From an uncultured Lachnospiraceae bacterium (GTDB lineage: Bacteria; Bacillota; Clostridia; Lachnospirales; Lachnospiraceae), in NCBI GenBank assembly GCA_945621435.1, contig CALZBR010000002.1, positions 1-64,000 of the forward strand: 64,000 nucleotides of DNA. The letters run 5' to 3'. A program made the position numbers and the translations under genes. The notes beneath the pieces are model-generated. The model was given only the letters and a program-made list of their open reading frames with translations, was not told the origin of the DNA and ran no database searches. Shown piece by piece: positions 17,186 to 25,783 of this stretch; the first letter of the stretch is position 1, and each line of letters begins with the position of its first letter.

Positions 17186-18085
17186 TTAAAAACGCTTTTT
17201 ATTCTTTAGTTCCTCATATAGCAAACGATAATTCTCATATCTCATCCTGCTGATGTCTCCCGCTTCTACGGCATTGCGAACACCGCATATGGGTTCCGCC
17301 ATATGAGCACAGCCTGTAAATTTACAATAACGCTCATATTCCGTGAATTCGGGATAATAACCTGCAAGCTGTTCTTTTTCCATATCAAACAGCTCCAATG
17401 AGCTGAAGCCCGGCGTATCGAGAATATAGGTATCCTCTCCGACAGCCAGAAGTTCGGTATGTCTTGTGGTATGCCTGCCGCGTTCTATCCTGGCACTGAT
17501 CTGCCCCGTCTCCATAACCGATTGATTCAGAAGACAATTAACAATGGAGGACTTCCCCACACCACTTGGTCCTGCCACTGTTGTGGTTCTGCCACGCAGC
17601 AGTTCTCTCAGTCGCTCTATCCCTGTGCCCTGTTTTGCACTGACGAGGATTGTCGGATAACCGCAAGACTCATAGACCTTTGCGTAATCCTCTCCCTCAT
17701 CTTCCATGTCAATATCCTGCTTATTAAAACATATGATACATGGAATACCCTGCTGTTCCATCATAATCAGAAAACGATCCAGCAGATTAAAACTGGGCCG
17801 GGGCTTCACAATGGAAAAAATCACCATCGCCTGATCCACATTTGCGACAGCAGGCCTGATCAGCCGATTGCGGCTCGGCAACAGTTCTCTGATGTTCCCC
17901 AGCTTTTTTTCCTCATCCAGCACATCCATTATCACATCATCGCCGACCAACGGCTTTCTGTGATCCTTACGGAAGATGCCCTTCGCTTTACACTCGTACA
18001 CAGACGGCTTCCGTACCCGGCTCTCACAAGACTCCGTGTATACATAGTAGAACCCGGCAATTCCTTTGATAATCTTTCCCTGCAT
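17186..18085 (-). CDS. rsgA: Ribosome small-subunit-dependent GTPase
   Basis: 299 residues. OB-fold N-terminus, then a circularly permuted GTPase with G4 CFNKQDID, G5 VSAKQGTG, G1 GPSGVGKSS and G3 DTPGF, and a C-terminal zinc finger with C..C..H..C in YCKFTGCAHMAEPICGV. It checks 30S subunit maturation and is a (p)ppGpp target. It follows prkC by nine bases, the usual order prpC-prkC-rsgA in Firmicutes; PrkC phosphorylates this GTPase in Bacillus. Confidence 0.97.
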   Translation of the reverse strand: MQGKIIKGIAGFYYVYTESCESRVRKPSVYECKAKGIFRKDHRKPLVGDDVIMDVLDEEKKLGNIRELLPSRNRLIRPAVANVDQAMVIFSIVKPRPSFNLLDRFLIMMEQQGIPCIICFNKQDIDMEDEGEDYAKVYESCGYPTILVSAKQGTGIERLRELLRGRTTTVAGPSGVGKSSIVNCLLNQSVMETGQISARIERGRHTTRHTELLAVGEDTYILDTPGFSSLELFDMEKEQLAGYYPEFTEYERYCKFTGCAHMAEPICGVRNAVEAGDISRMRYENYRLLYEELKNKKRF

Positions 18086-18094
18086 ACCAATATT

Positions 18095-20236
18095 CTACTC
18101 CGCTGTGAATTCGATCCGTCTCGTAAATGACTTTTCCTGCGTTTTGCCCGGAATCGTCACGGTATTTCCATTTTCATCGGTTGTCGTAGTACTGTCTGTT
18201 GTCACAATATAAGTCATGGTCAGAGTGCCGCCCGAGGAAGCGATTCCGGTATAAACAGGCATATAGGGGAAATCTGTTACTGATTTCTCCAACAGTACCA
18301 TACCGCTGTCTGTAACAAGCTTTAATCCCACAGGACTTCCCGGTTTGTAATCCGGAGCTTCCTCCGCTGTCGGAGCTGTAATATGGTCGGAAAAACTGTA
18401 TGTCCCCTCCGCCGGCTTCGGTCCCTGACTTACCTGAATATCAATCAGTGTTCCGGGCTCTACGTTAATATCCGGGGAATAACTCTGATAACAGATAAGA
18501 CCGACTTCATAAGAACTGTATACATAGGAAACCGAACCGATGCTTAATCCATGTTCTACGGCCACGATGGTTCCTTCTTCTTCCGACAGACCTAACAGCT
18601 TGGGAACTATCACCTTTGTGGACTCTTTTCCCAGGCTGACAGTCAATACAACCGTCGAATTCATTGGTGCCTTGTTTCCTGCCACCGGGGATTGTTCAAT
18701 AACATACCCTTCGGAAATCGTTTCCGAATAGGCCGAGGCACGGCTGACCATAAACCCTTTCTCTGTGAGAATCTTAAAGGCTTCTTCAAAAGTATAGGAA
18801 TTACCGGTCACGGAAGGCACCTCAATTGCAGTAGGTCCCGCACTTGCCACCAAATTAACAGTGCTGCCTCTCAGAACATTTGTACCTTCTTCCACATCTG
18901 TACTAATGACAATTCCGGCAGCAACCTCATTGGACTCCACATATTTAACTTCTACATGTATATCGTTTCGAAACAATAAATTTCTGGCTTCTTCCACCAG
19001 TATGCCGGTTACCCCCGGCATACTCACATAATTCATGGAATCTGTCCCGGTACTTTCACTGCCCTCATCCACCTGAACCAAGCCTGACGAGCTGCCGGAA
19101 TTCCGGTCTTTGTCTGCACTGTTGAAAATACTGCCTGCAAGCACCAAAACAATAATCAGTATGATAATACCAAACACCACGGTAAGAATGGTGGTAATCT
19201 TCTCCATTCTCGGATTATATTTGTAAGTCCCGCCATACTCCTCAGGCACTTCCTCCTCATATTCGGGTTCCGTGTCTGCTCTCAGACGAATTCCGTCATT
19301 GGCATAAGCATCCTCCCGATAAGCGGTTTTCTGCTTTATCTCGGCCACTTCACTCTCCGTGATCATTCGGGTGTCCCCGTCCATGTCCGGTTCGTTATCT
19401 ACCACGAAATTCTCATCGGGATGTATCAAAGACTGTTTCAGGTCAGCAATCAGCTCACGCATATTCTGGTAACGGCGCTCCGGTGATTTCTGACAACACT
19501 TCATTACTATCTGTTCAACGCTGTCCGGAATATCCTCCACAATCGTCCTGGGAGAAGGCATTTCCTCCTGAATATGCTTGATCGCTATTGCTACCGTAGT
19601 CTCGCCATTGAACGGTACCCTGCCGGTAAGCATCTCATACATTGTGACGCCAAGAGAATAGATATCACTCTTTTCATCGCTGTATCCGCCTCTTGCCTGC
19701 TCCGGAGATGTGTAATGCACTGACCCCATTACGTTGGATGTAATCGTATTGCTGGTAGCCGCCTTGGCGATACCGAAGTCTGTTACCTTCGCTTTGCCAT
19801 CTTTTGAAATAATGATATTCTGAGGCTTGATATCTCTGTGGATAATGTGGTTGTTATGGGCAACCTCAATACCCATGCTCACCTGTATCGCAACACTGAC
19901 CGCTTCCTTATAGGACAGGCGGGATTTCTTCTCTATATATTTCTTTAGAGTAATTCCCTCCACCAGTTCCATGACAATATAGTAAATACCGTTTTCCTCA
20001 CCCACGTCATACACATTTACTATATTGGGATGCATCAGCCCTGCTGCCGCCTGCGCCTCTATCTGAAATTTGGATACAAAGTTCTCGTTCTCGGAAAACT
20101 CCTGTTTCAGTACCTTAACCGCTACAAAACGGTTTAATTTATGACATTTTGCTTTATATACATCCGACATTCCACCGGTTCCGATTTTTTCGAGAATTTC
20201 ATACCGGTTACCTATCATCATTCCAATCTTAATCAT
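18095..20236 (-). CDS. prkC: PASTA-domain serine/threonine kinase
   Basis: 713 residues. Kinase domain ~1-270 with GTGGMSDVYKA, catalytic IIHRDIKPQN and DFG in KVTDFGIAKA. An acidic juxtamembrane stretch follows, then one membrane helix (TILTVVFGIIILIIVLVLAG). Three extracellular PASTA repeats bind muropeptides or lipid II, and a last ~110-residue domain is of unknown type. ATG at 20236 with GGAGAG is preferred to an upstream TTG. It sits 38 bases after its phosphatase gene, forming the usual kinase/phosphatase pair controlling wall growth, sporulation or germination. Confidence 0.96.
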   Translation of the reverse strand: MIKIGMMIGNRYEILEKIGTGGMSDVYKAKCHKLNRFVAVKVLKQEFSENENFVSKFQIEAQAAAGLMHPNIVNVYDVGEENGIYYIVMELVEGITLKKYIEKKSRLSYKEAVSVAIQVSMGIEVAHNNHIIHRDIKPQNIIISKDGKAKVTDFGIAKAATSNTITSNVMGSVHYTSPEQARGGYSDEKSDIYSLGVTMYEMLTGRVPFNGETTVAIAIKHIQEEMPSPRTIVEDIPDSVEQIVMKCCQKSPERRYQNMRELIADLKQSLIHPDENFVVDNEPDMDGDTRMITESEVAEIKQKTAYREDAYANDGIRLRADTEPEYEEEVPEEYGGTYKYNPRMEKITTILTVVFGIIILIIVLVLAGSIFNSADKDRNSGSSSGLVQVDEGSESTGTDSMNYVSMPGVTGILVEEARNLLFRNDIHVEVKYVESNEVAAGIVISTDVEEGTNVLRGSTVNLVASAGPTAIEVPSVTGNSYTFEEAFKILTEKGFMVSRASAYSETISEGYVIEQSPVAGNKAPMNSTVVLTVSLGKESTKVIVPKLLGLSEEEGTIVAVEHGLSIGSVSYVYSSYEVGLICYQSYSPDINVEPGTLIDIQVSQGPKPAEGTYSFSDHITAPTAEEAPDYKPGSPVGLKLVTDSGMVLLEKSVTDFPYMPVYTGIASSGGTLTMTYIVTTDSTTTTDENGNTVTIPGKTQEKSFTRRIEFTAE

Positions 20237-20274
20237 AAACACTCTCCATTCCGGCTGTAAATCTGTCCGAATTT

Positions 20275-21006
20275 TCAATTCATGGGGGTAATCAAGATTA
20301 CACTGATATTATCTTTTCCACCGTTCTCATTTGCTCGTTCTACCAGCATTTCTGCCTGTTCCACGATATCTCTTGCACTGTCTAATATCATACGGATCTC
20401 TTCGTCTTCCAGCATATTGGTCAATCCGTCGGTACACATCAATACCGTATCACCATCCCGCAGTTGCACATGAAAGAAGTCCGTTTTGATTCTCTCCTCT
20501 GCGCCGATTGCTCTGGTTATGATGTTTCTGTCAGGATGTCTTCTGGCTTCTTCTCTTCCAAGTCCGCCTCTCCTGACCATCTCTTCCACCCAGGAATGAT
20601 CCCTGGTGATTTGTTTTATGCCATATTTCCCGACTACATACAGGCGGCTGTCGCCCACATTTGCAACTACCAGACGGTCTTCCAGAAACGTTGCCGCCAC
20701 CACGGTAGTTCCCATACCCTCCAGCTCCGGCTTTGTAGCAGCCTGCTCGAGGACTCTTTGATTGGCGGCTTTGATTGCCGCCTCCATCAGCTTCTCGGGC
20801 TGTTGTTCCTCCGAAGCAGAAATCTGTTCCACCATCGTATCTACTGCAAGCTTGGAAGCCATATCGCCTGCGTTATGACCTCCCATGCCGTCTGCCACAA
20901 TAAACAGGTTCGGAAGCTTTCCTACCGGCTGCTCAGAGGTATATATAAAATCCTGATTGATTTGTCTGGTTTTTCCGATATCGGTCACAGAAAAAGTCTT
21001 TAGCAT
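20275..21006 (-). CDS. prpC: PP2C-type serine/threonine phosphatase
   Basis: 243 residues, soluble PPM phosphatase that reverses PrkC phosphorylation. Metal-binding motifs: RQINQDF, VADGMGGHNAGD, CTDGLTNML and GGKDNISVI. ATG at 21006 after GGAGGAACACAG is chosen; an in-frame start 20 codons upstream lacks a ribosome binding site. Common symbols are prpC or stp. Confidence 0.95.
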   Translation of the reverse strand: MLKTFSVTDIGKTRQINQDFIYTSEQPVGKLPNLFIVADGMGGHNAGDMASKLAVDTMVEQISASEEQQPEKLMEAAIKAANQRVLEQAATKPELEGMGTTVVAATFLEDRLVVANVGDSRLYVVGKYGIKQITRDHSWVEEMVRRGGLGREEARRHPDRNIITRAIGAEERIKTDFFHVQLRDGDTVLMCTDGLTNMLEDEEIRMILDSARDIVEQAEMLVERANENGGKDNISVILITPMN

Positions 21007-21091
21007 CTGTGTTCCTCCACTGCCGATACAATATATGCCATCATACTTCAATTTATCATACCACATATTCCGGGACAGGGCAAGTTTATTC

Positions 21092-22132
21092 TTATTTCCG
21101 GGGCAGATGTCTCCGTCTCAATTGACCGCATGCCCCATCAATGTCTCTTCCCATTTCGCGGCGAACCGTAGCAGCTACTCCCGCCCGTTCCAGCTTCTCC
21201 CGAAAGGCCTGCACGCGTCCGTTTTTTGATTGTACATAATCACGCTCTTTTATGGGATTGACAGGGATCAGATTGACATGGCAGTGCAATGGTTTTGCCA
21301 ACGCAATCAATCCCTCTGCATCCTTGTCCGTGTCGTTGACTCCCCCTACCAGGCTGTACTCAAAGGTGATTCTTCTGCCTGTCTTCTCGAAATAATAAGC
21401 GCAGGCCTCCATCAATTCCCGAATCGAATATCTCTCGGCAATGGGCATGAGCTGCCTTCTCTTCTCGTCGGATACGGCGTGAAGCGACAACGCCAGGGTA
21501 ATCTGAAGCTTCTCCTCCGCCAGCTGCTTCATTCGCGGGACCAGTCCGCAGGTGGATACCGTCACATTGCGCTGACTGATATTCAATCCGTTCTCATCTG
21601 TAAGCATACGCAAAAACACCATAAGATTCTCATAGTTATCCATGGGTTCACCGGTTCCCATAACCACCACATTGGAGACCCTCTCTCCGGTGATCCTCTG
21701 AATGGAATAAATCTGGTCAAGCATCTCGGAGGGACGCAGATTGCGTTCCAGTCCATCCAACGTGGAGGCGCAGAAACGACAGCCCATCCTGCAGCCTACC
21801 TGAGAGGAAATACAGACACTGTTCCCGTGCCTGTACTTCATCCATACACTCTCCACCACATTGCCGTCCGCCAGACCAAAAAGAAACTTCTTCGTTCCGT
21901 CTATTTTGGACTCCTGGACTTCCACCACGGTCAGCTTGGTATATTCATATTCTCTTTCACATTTCTCTCTCAGATTCCTGGAGAGATCCGTCATCTCCTC
22001 AAAGCCTCCGGCAAGCTTCACATGCATCCACTGATACATCTGTTTTGCGTGGAAAGGCTTTTCCCCTGCTGCCGCCAGTTCTTCCATCAGCACGGACAGG
22101 GGCATGGACTTTATATCTTTTTTCTCATTCAT
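21092..22132 (-). CDS. rlmN: Dual-specificity rRNA/tRNA adenine-C2 methyltransferase
   Basis: 346 residues, radical SAM enzyme that methylates A2503 of 23S rRNA and A37 of tRNA. The cluster motif CRMGCRFC and the RlmN-type context VWMKYRHGNSVCISSQVGC are clear. The conserved C-terminal Cys is seen in DGACGQL. It lies 24 bases after rsmB in the housekeeping operon. It is a normal RlmN, not the Cfr resistance relative, judged by context and sequence order. Confidence 0.96.
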   Translation of the reverse strand: MNEKKDIKSMPLSVLMEELAAAGEKPFHAKQMYQWMHVKLAGGFEEMTDLSRNLREKCEREYEYTKLTVVEVQESKIDGTKKFLFGLADGNVVESVWMKYRHGNSVCISSQVGCRMGCRFCASTLDGLERNLRPSEMLDQIYSIQRITGERVSNVVVMGTGEPMDNYENLMVFLRMLTDENGLNISQRNVTVSTCGLVPRMKQLAEEKLQITLALSLHAVSDEKRRQLMPIAERYSIRELMEACAYYFEKTGRRITFEYSLVGGVNDTDKDAEGLIALAKPLHCHVNLIPVNPIKERDYVQSKNGRVQAFREKLERAGVAATVRREMGRDIDGACGQLRRRHLPRK

Positions 22133-22156
22133 CTCATCATTCCTTCATCGCAGGTA

Positions 22157-23572
22157 TTACATCGCTGATGTCGGTTTCCGAAAACGTGCGATAAAGAAGC
22201 CGTCAGTCTCCATATATCCCGGCAGCAATTGGATACAGGCGTTCTGTTCTTCAACCGACAAACCGGTGGGATTCCGATCCGTTTTCTCCTGAATATGGGA
22301 AACGGCTTTCTTTTCCTCCAGCAACAGCTCCGGCAACACGGGCTCCAAAGACACCGGCTCGAACCCCAGCTCCCGCACAAGGAATCTCACCATATCTTCA
22401 TTCTCAGCCCTGTGAATGGTACAGGTGCTATATACCAATGTTCCCCCCGGTTTGACATAACGGCTGCAGGTCTCAACAATTTTCTTTTGCAACTCCGTCA
22501 GCCCTACCAGTCCTTCCGGATTCACATGGTATTTAATATCTCTCTTTTTCCCCAGAATGCCCAGTCCGGAGCAGGGGACATCCAACAGCACAACATCCGC
22601 CCTGTTTTCCATGGTCTCATCAAAGCAGGTGGCATCCCACACTTCCGGCGTAACGTTCCATGCCTGCATTCTCTCGATATTTTCGCGGATCAGCTCCACT
22701 TTATCCTCGGATACATCACGGCTGATGACCCTTGCTGCCAGCTCAGCGGCCAACAGACTTTTCCCTCCGGGCGCGGCGCAGGCATCCAGCACCAGATCCT
22801 CCTCCCGAATCTCTGCTGCTTCTACCGCCAGTGCGGAGCTCACATCCTGCACCGTCCAGATTCCCTCGGCAAAACCGGGCAGGGACGGAATGAAATCCAA
22901 ATGCTCCAGCGTATATACGCCGGGGAGATATCTGACCTGTTTCATCTCTACTCCTGCTGCCCTGATCTCATCACAGATCTGTTGTTCCGTCTCAGCATCG
23001 GTCTTCTTTCCAAAACGAATTGTCACCGGATGGATTGCCAGCAGTCCGCCCAGAATCTTTTCCGTCATTTCTTCGCCATATTCCTCCAGCCACAGGGTAA
23101 TCAGCCACTCCGGCATGGAGTAATACACCGATAAGTATTTTACGGGTTCTCTTTTCCGGTCCGGCAGTGGAAGTCTCTCTTTATTTCTGGAAATATTGCG
23201 GAGGACTCCATTCACGAAGCCTTTGAGATTACGGAATTTTCTGGCTTCCGCCAGCTTGCACGCCTCGTTACAGACAGCGCTGTCCGGAACCGCTTCCATA
23301 TAGAGCAGTTGATAAACGCTCATCCGCATCAGGCATCTGATAAGCGGCTTCATTTTCTTCACGGGAACTGTAGAAAAACTGTCCAGGTAATAATCCAGCT
23401 CCTGCTGTCTCTCGACCGTCCCCTCCGTGACTCTCTTGAAAAAAGCTTTGTCCTTCACATCCAGATAATTATACTTGTCCAGCACAGAGCGAATCAGCAG
23501 ATTGGAATACTGCCCGCTCCTTTCCATTTCCAACAGGGTATCCAGGACAATCTCCCTGATATTCTCCGCCAC
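22157..23572 (-). CDS. rsmB: 16S rRNA cytosine-C5 methyltransferase
   Basis: 471 residues. N-terminal NusB-like domain (residues ~1-150, helical, FFKRVTEGTVERQQELD), then the Fmu methyltransferase core. SAM-binding DACAAPGGKS, the active Cys in LDVPCSGLGILGKKRDIKY, and the second Cys in VYSTCTIH are all present. It methylates C967 of 16S rRNA. The start is two bases after the peptidase stop. Confidence 0.95.
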   Translation of the reverse strand: MAENIREIVLDTLLEMERSGQYSNLLIRSVLDKYNYLDVKDKAFFKRVTEGTVERQQELDYYLDSFSTVPVKKMKPLIRCLMRMSVYQLLYMEAVPDSAVCNEACKLAEARKFRNLKGFVNGVLRNISRNKERLPLPDRKREPVKYLSVYYSMPEWLITLWLEEYGEEMTEKILGGLLAIHPVTIRFGKKTDAETEQQICDEIRAAGVEMKQVRYLPGVYTLEHLDFIPSLPGFAEGIWTVQDVSSALAVEAAEIREEDLVLDACAAPGGKSLLAAELAARVISRDVSEDKVELIRENIERMQAWNVTPEVWDATCFDETMENRADVVLLDVPCSGLGILGKKRDIKYHVNPEGLVGLTELQKKIVETCSRYVKPGGTLVYSTCTIHRAENEDMVRFLVRELGFEPVSLEPVLPELLLEEKKAVSHIQEKTDRNPTGLSVEEQNACIQLLPGYMETDGFFIARFRKPTSAM

Positions 23573-23574
23573 AA

Positions 23575-24282
23575 TCAGTCTCTCCTTCTGCGTCCGTATA
23601 ACAGATACAGTCTCAGAAGCTGAAGCGCTGCGGATGCAGTTGCTGCAACATAGGTCATGGCCGCGGCACGGAGAACCTTTTTACTGCCGTTGGTTTCCTG
23701 AACGCTCATCAGTCCGTACTGGTCAATCTTGGCGATCGCTCTGGAGGAAGCATTGAATTCCACGGGAAGTGTCACCAACTGAAAAAGCACTGAAAGCGAA
23801 AATGCCCAGATACCGATCTGAATCAATATGGTATTCCAGCTCAGGATCACCCCCAGTATAATGAGGGGTATCCCCAGCCTGCTTCCGATATTCACCACAG
23901 GCACAAGCGCCGACCTGAAATTCAGGGGCTGATATCCTTCCGCATGCTGGATGGCATGACCGCACTCATGAGCGGCAACACTGACTGCCGTCACGGAAGG
24001 CTGGCTGTAATTGCTGTAGGAAAGACGCACAGTGTTGGTCCTGGGATCGTAGTGATCACCGCTGTCACTGTTTAAGCACTCTACCTGTACATGATACAGC
24101 CCCTCGTTATTCAGAATACGTCTTGCAGCCTCCGCTCCCGTAATCCCGGTGGAATTTGTCACCTTTTTATATTTGTTCATCACACTGTGTACATTGGCAC
24201 TGGCAATCATACAGATCAACATACCCACGATTACCAGTATATATGTCGGATCAAAATAAGAATAATAAGTGCAATAAATCAT
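23575..24282 (-). CDS. yugP: YugP-type membrane zinc metallopeptidase
   Basis: 235 residues. Zinc site HECGHAIQH (HExxH-like with C) at about residue 125, with a downstream acidic segment NASSRAIA. At least three hydrophobic helices, one N-terminal and two near 130-180. Substrate unknown in the family. Its place between fmt and rsmB is conserved in Clostridia. Confidence 0.9.
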   Translation of the reverse strand: MIYCTYYSYFDPTYILVIVGMLICMIASANVHSVMNKYKKVTNSTGITGAEAARRILNNEGLYHVQVECLNSDSGDHYDPRTNTVRLSYSNYSQPSVTAVSVAAHECGHAIQHAEGYQPLNFRSALVPVVNIGSRLGIPLIILGVILSWNTILIQIGIWAFSLSVLFQLVTLPVEFNASSRAIAKIDQYGLMSVQETNGSKKVLRAAAMTYVAATASAALQLLRLYLLYGRRRRD

Positions 24283-24296
24283 ATTTCTTCCTCCTG

Positions 24297-25235
24297 TCAG
24301 CCTAACATCTCCCCGGGAAGCATTTTTACCCCCAGGAGAAAATCATGAGTCGTCATTCGCTTCTTTCCTTCCAGCTGCAGCTCCAGAATCTCCACAGCAC
24401 CCTTGCCGGCAGCAACAATCACAGAGTTTTTGCTGACCTCAAGGATCTCCCCTCCGGACCTTCCTTTGTTATCATAGGTCTCCAGTGGAACAGCCTTCCA
24501 TATTTTCAGCTGTTTGCCCTGATAGCCCGTATAGGCACTGGGCCAGGGTGTCATGCCGCGAATCAGCCTGTCAATCTCCGCAGCTGATTTGGAGAATTCA
24601 ATTCTTCCCATCTCTTTGGCGATTTTAGGTGCATAGCAGCTGTCGGAATCCTCCTGTTTCTCCGGCACCAGCTTTCCCTGTTCCAACAGTTCAATCGCCT
24701 CTACGATGGCCTCTCCTCCAAGAACCGTCAGCTTGTCATGCAACGTTTCATAATTTTCTTCCGCTTCGATAGGAATCTCTTTCTTGTACAGCATATCCCC
24801 CGTATCGATTCCTGCATCCATCTGCATGACCGTGATACCGGTTTTCTCTTCCCCTTCTATAATCACATGCTGTATCGGAGAAGCCCCCCTGTACTTCGGC
24901 AATAGGGAAGCATGGATATTCAGACAGCCGTATGGAGGCATATCCAGGATCTCCTGCGTCAGTATCTGTCCAAAGGCAGCTACCACATAGACATCCGCAG
25001 GATATTTTCTCAGTTCTTCCGTCGCCTCCGGGGTCCTGATTCTCTTCGGCTGCAACACGGGAATCCCGTGTTCCGAGGCACAGACCTTTACCGGGGAAGG
25101 CACCGGCTCTCCGCTTCTACCCTTGGGTTTATCAGGCTGGGTAACCACCGCCGTGATCTCATGTCCTGCCCGGATCAGGGCTCTCAAGGCTTCAGCCGCA
25201 TAATCCGGAGTCCCCATAAAAACAATTTTCATCAT
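24297..25235 (-). CDS. fmt: Methionyl-tRNA formyltransferase
   Basis: 312 residues. It formylates initiator Met-tRNA using 10-formyl-THF. Catalytic segment NIHASLLPKYRGASPIQ, and GITVMQMDAGIDTGD. The start ATGATG overlaps the def stop (ATGA), so the two genes are translationally coupled. The N-terminal MKIVFMGTPDYAAE is typical. Confidence 0.97.
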   Translation of the reverse strand: MMKIVFMGTPDYAAEALRALIRAGHEITAVVTQPDKPKGRSGEPVPSPVKVCASEHGIPVLQPKRIRTPEATEELRKYPADVYVVAAFGQILTQEILDMPPYGCLNIHASLLPKYRGASPIQHVIIEGEEKTGITVMQMDAGIDTGDMLYKKEIPIEAEENYETLHDKLTVLGGEAIVEAIELLEQGKLVPEKQEDSDSCYAPKIAKEMGRIEFSKSAAEIDRLIRGMTPWPSAYTGYQGKQLKIWKAVPLETYDNKGRSGGEILEVSKNSVIVAAGKGAVEILELQLEGKKRMTTHDFLLGVKMLPGEMLG

Positions 25236-25720
25236 TCCTCATCCTCGTCTTCTTCCTCATAGTTCGTATCGATCAGAGAACCTTCCACCTTCTCCACATA
25301 GAGATGCCCGTCCAGATGATCCAGCTCATGACAGATTGCTCTTGCCAGCAATTCCGTTCCCTCCAGCTCGATCGGCTTCATATTGATATCCAGAGCCACC
25401 GCCTTCACATAGTTCGGTCTGGTAACACAGCCACTTTTCCCGGGCACGCTAAGGCACCCCTCCTGGCCGGTCTGTTCCCCGCTGCTCTCCACGATTCTGG
25501 GATTGATCAGAATATGCGGATCCTCGCCGGTGGTATCAATTACCACGATTCTCTTCAGTACTCCCACCTGGGGAGCCGCAAGTCCCACGCCATTGGCTTC
25601 ATACATCGTATCCAGCATGTCTTCGATCAATTCTTTCGTACGCTGAGTCATTTCGGTAACTTCTTTACACTTCTTAGTCAGTACATCATCGCCCATTTCA
25701 CGTATATTTCTGATTGCCAT
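25232..25720 (-). CDS. def: Peptide deformylase
   Basis: 162 residues with all three motifs: GVGLAAPQVG, EGCLSVPG and HELDHLDG (metal site). It removes the formyl group from nascent chains, completing the cycle opened by fmt. A very acidic C-terminal tail (EEEDEDEE) is unusual but harmless. It lies 62 bases after priA, across two hairpins. Confidence 0.97.
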   Translation of the reverse strand: MAIRNIREMGDDVLTKKCKEVTEMTQRTKELIEDMLDTMYEANGVGLAAPQVGVLKRIVVIDTTGEDPHILINPRIVESSGEQTGQEGCLSVPGKSGCVTRPNYVKAVALDINMKPIELEGTELLARAICHELDHLDGHLYVEKVEGSLIDTNYEEEDEDEE

Positions 25721-25730
25721 TTTTCACTCC

Positions 25731-25783
25731 GTGCCCCCGGGGAGCACTCTCCTTCCTTGGGCAAGCACTTCGTATGCTTACCC
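25731..25783 (-). other. Two hairpins in the priA-def spacer
   Basis: GGGTAAGCA/TGCTTGCCC (25759-25783, one G-T) begins at the priA stop codon, and GTGCTCCCC/GGGGGCAC (25731-25747) follows. No U-tract follows either, so RNA processing or stability is more likely than termination. Confidence 0.45.

Noticed and set aside
20236-20278. Longer prkC beginning at TTG 20278 and overlapping prpC
   Set aside because: ATG 20236 has GGAGAG and starts at the conserved kinase N-terminus; the extension has no family match.
22229-23134. 301-codon + strand frame
   Set aside because: Antisense shadow of rsmB with no recognisable product.
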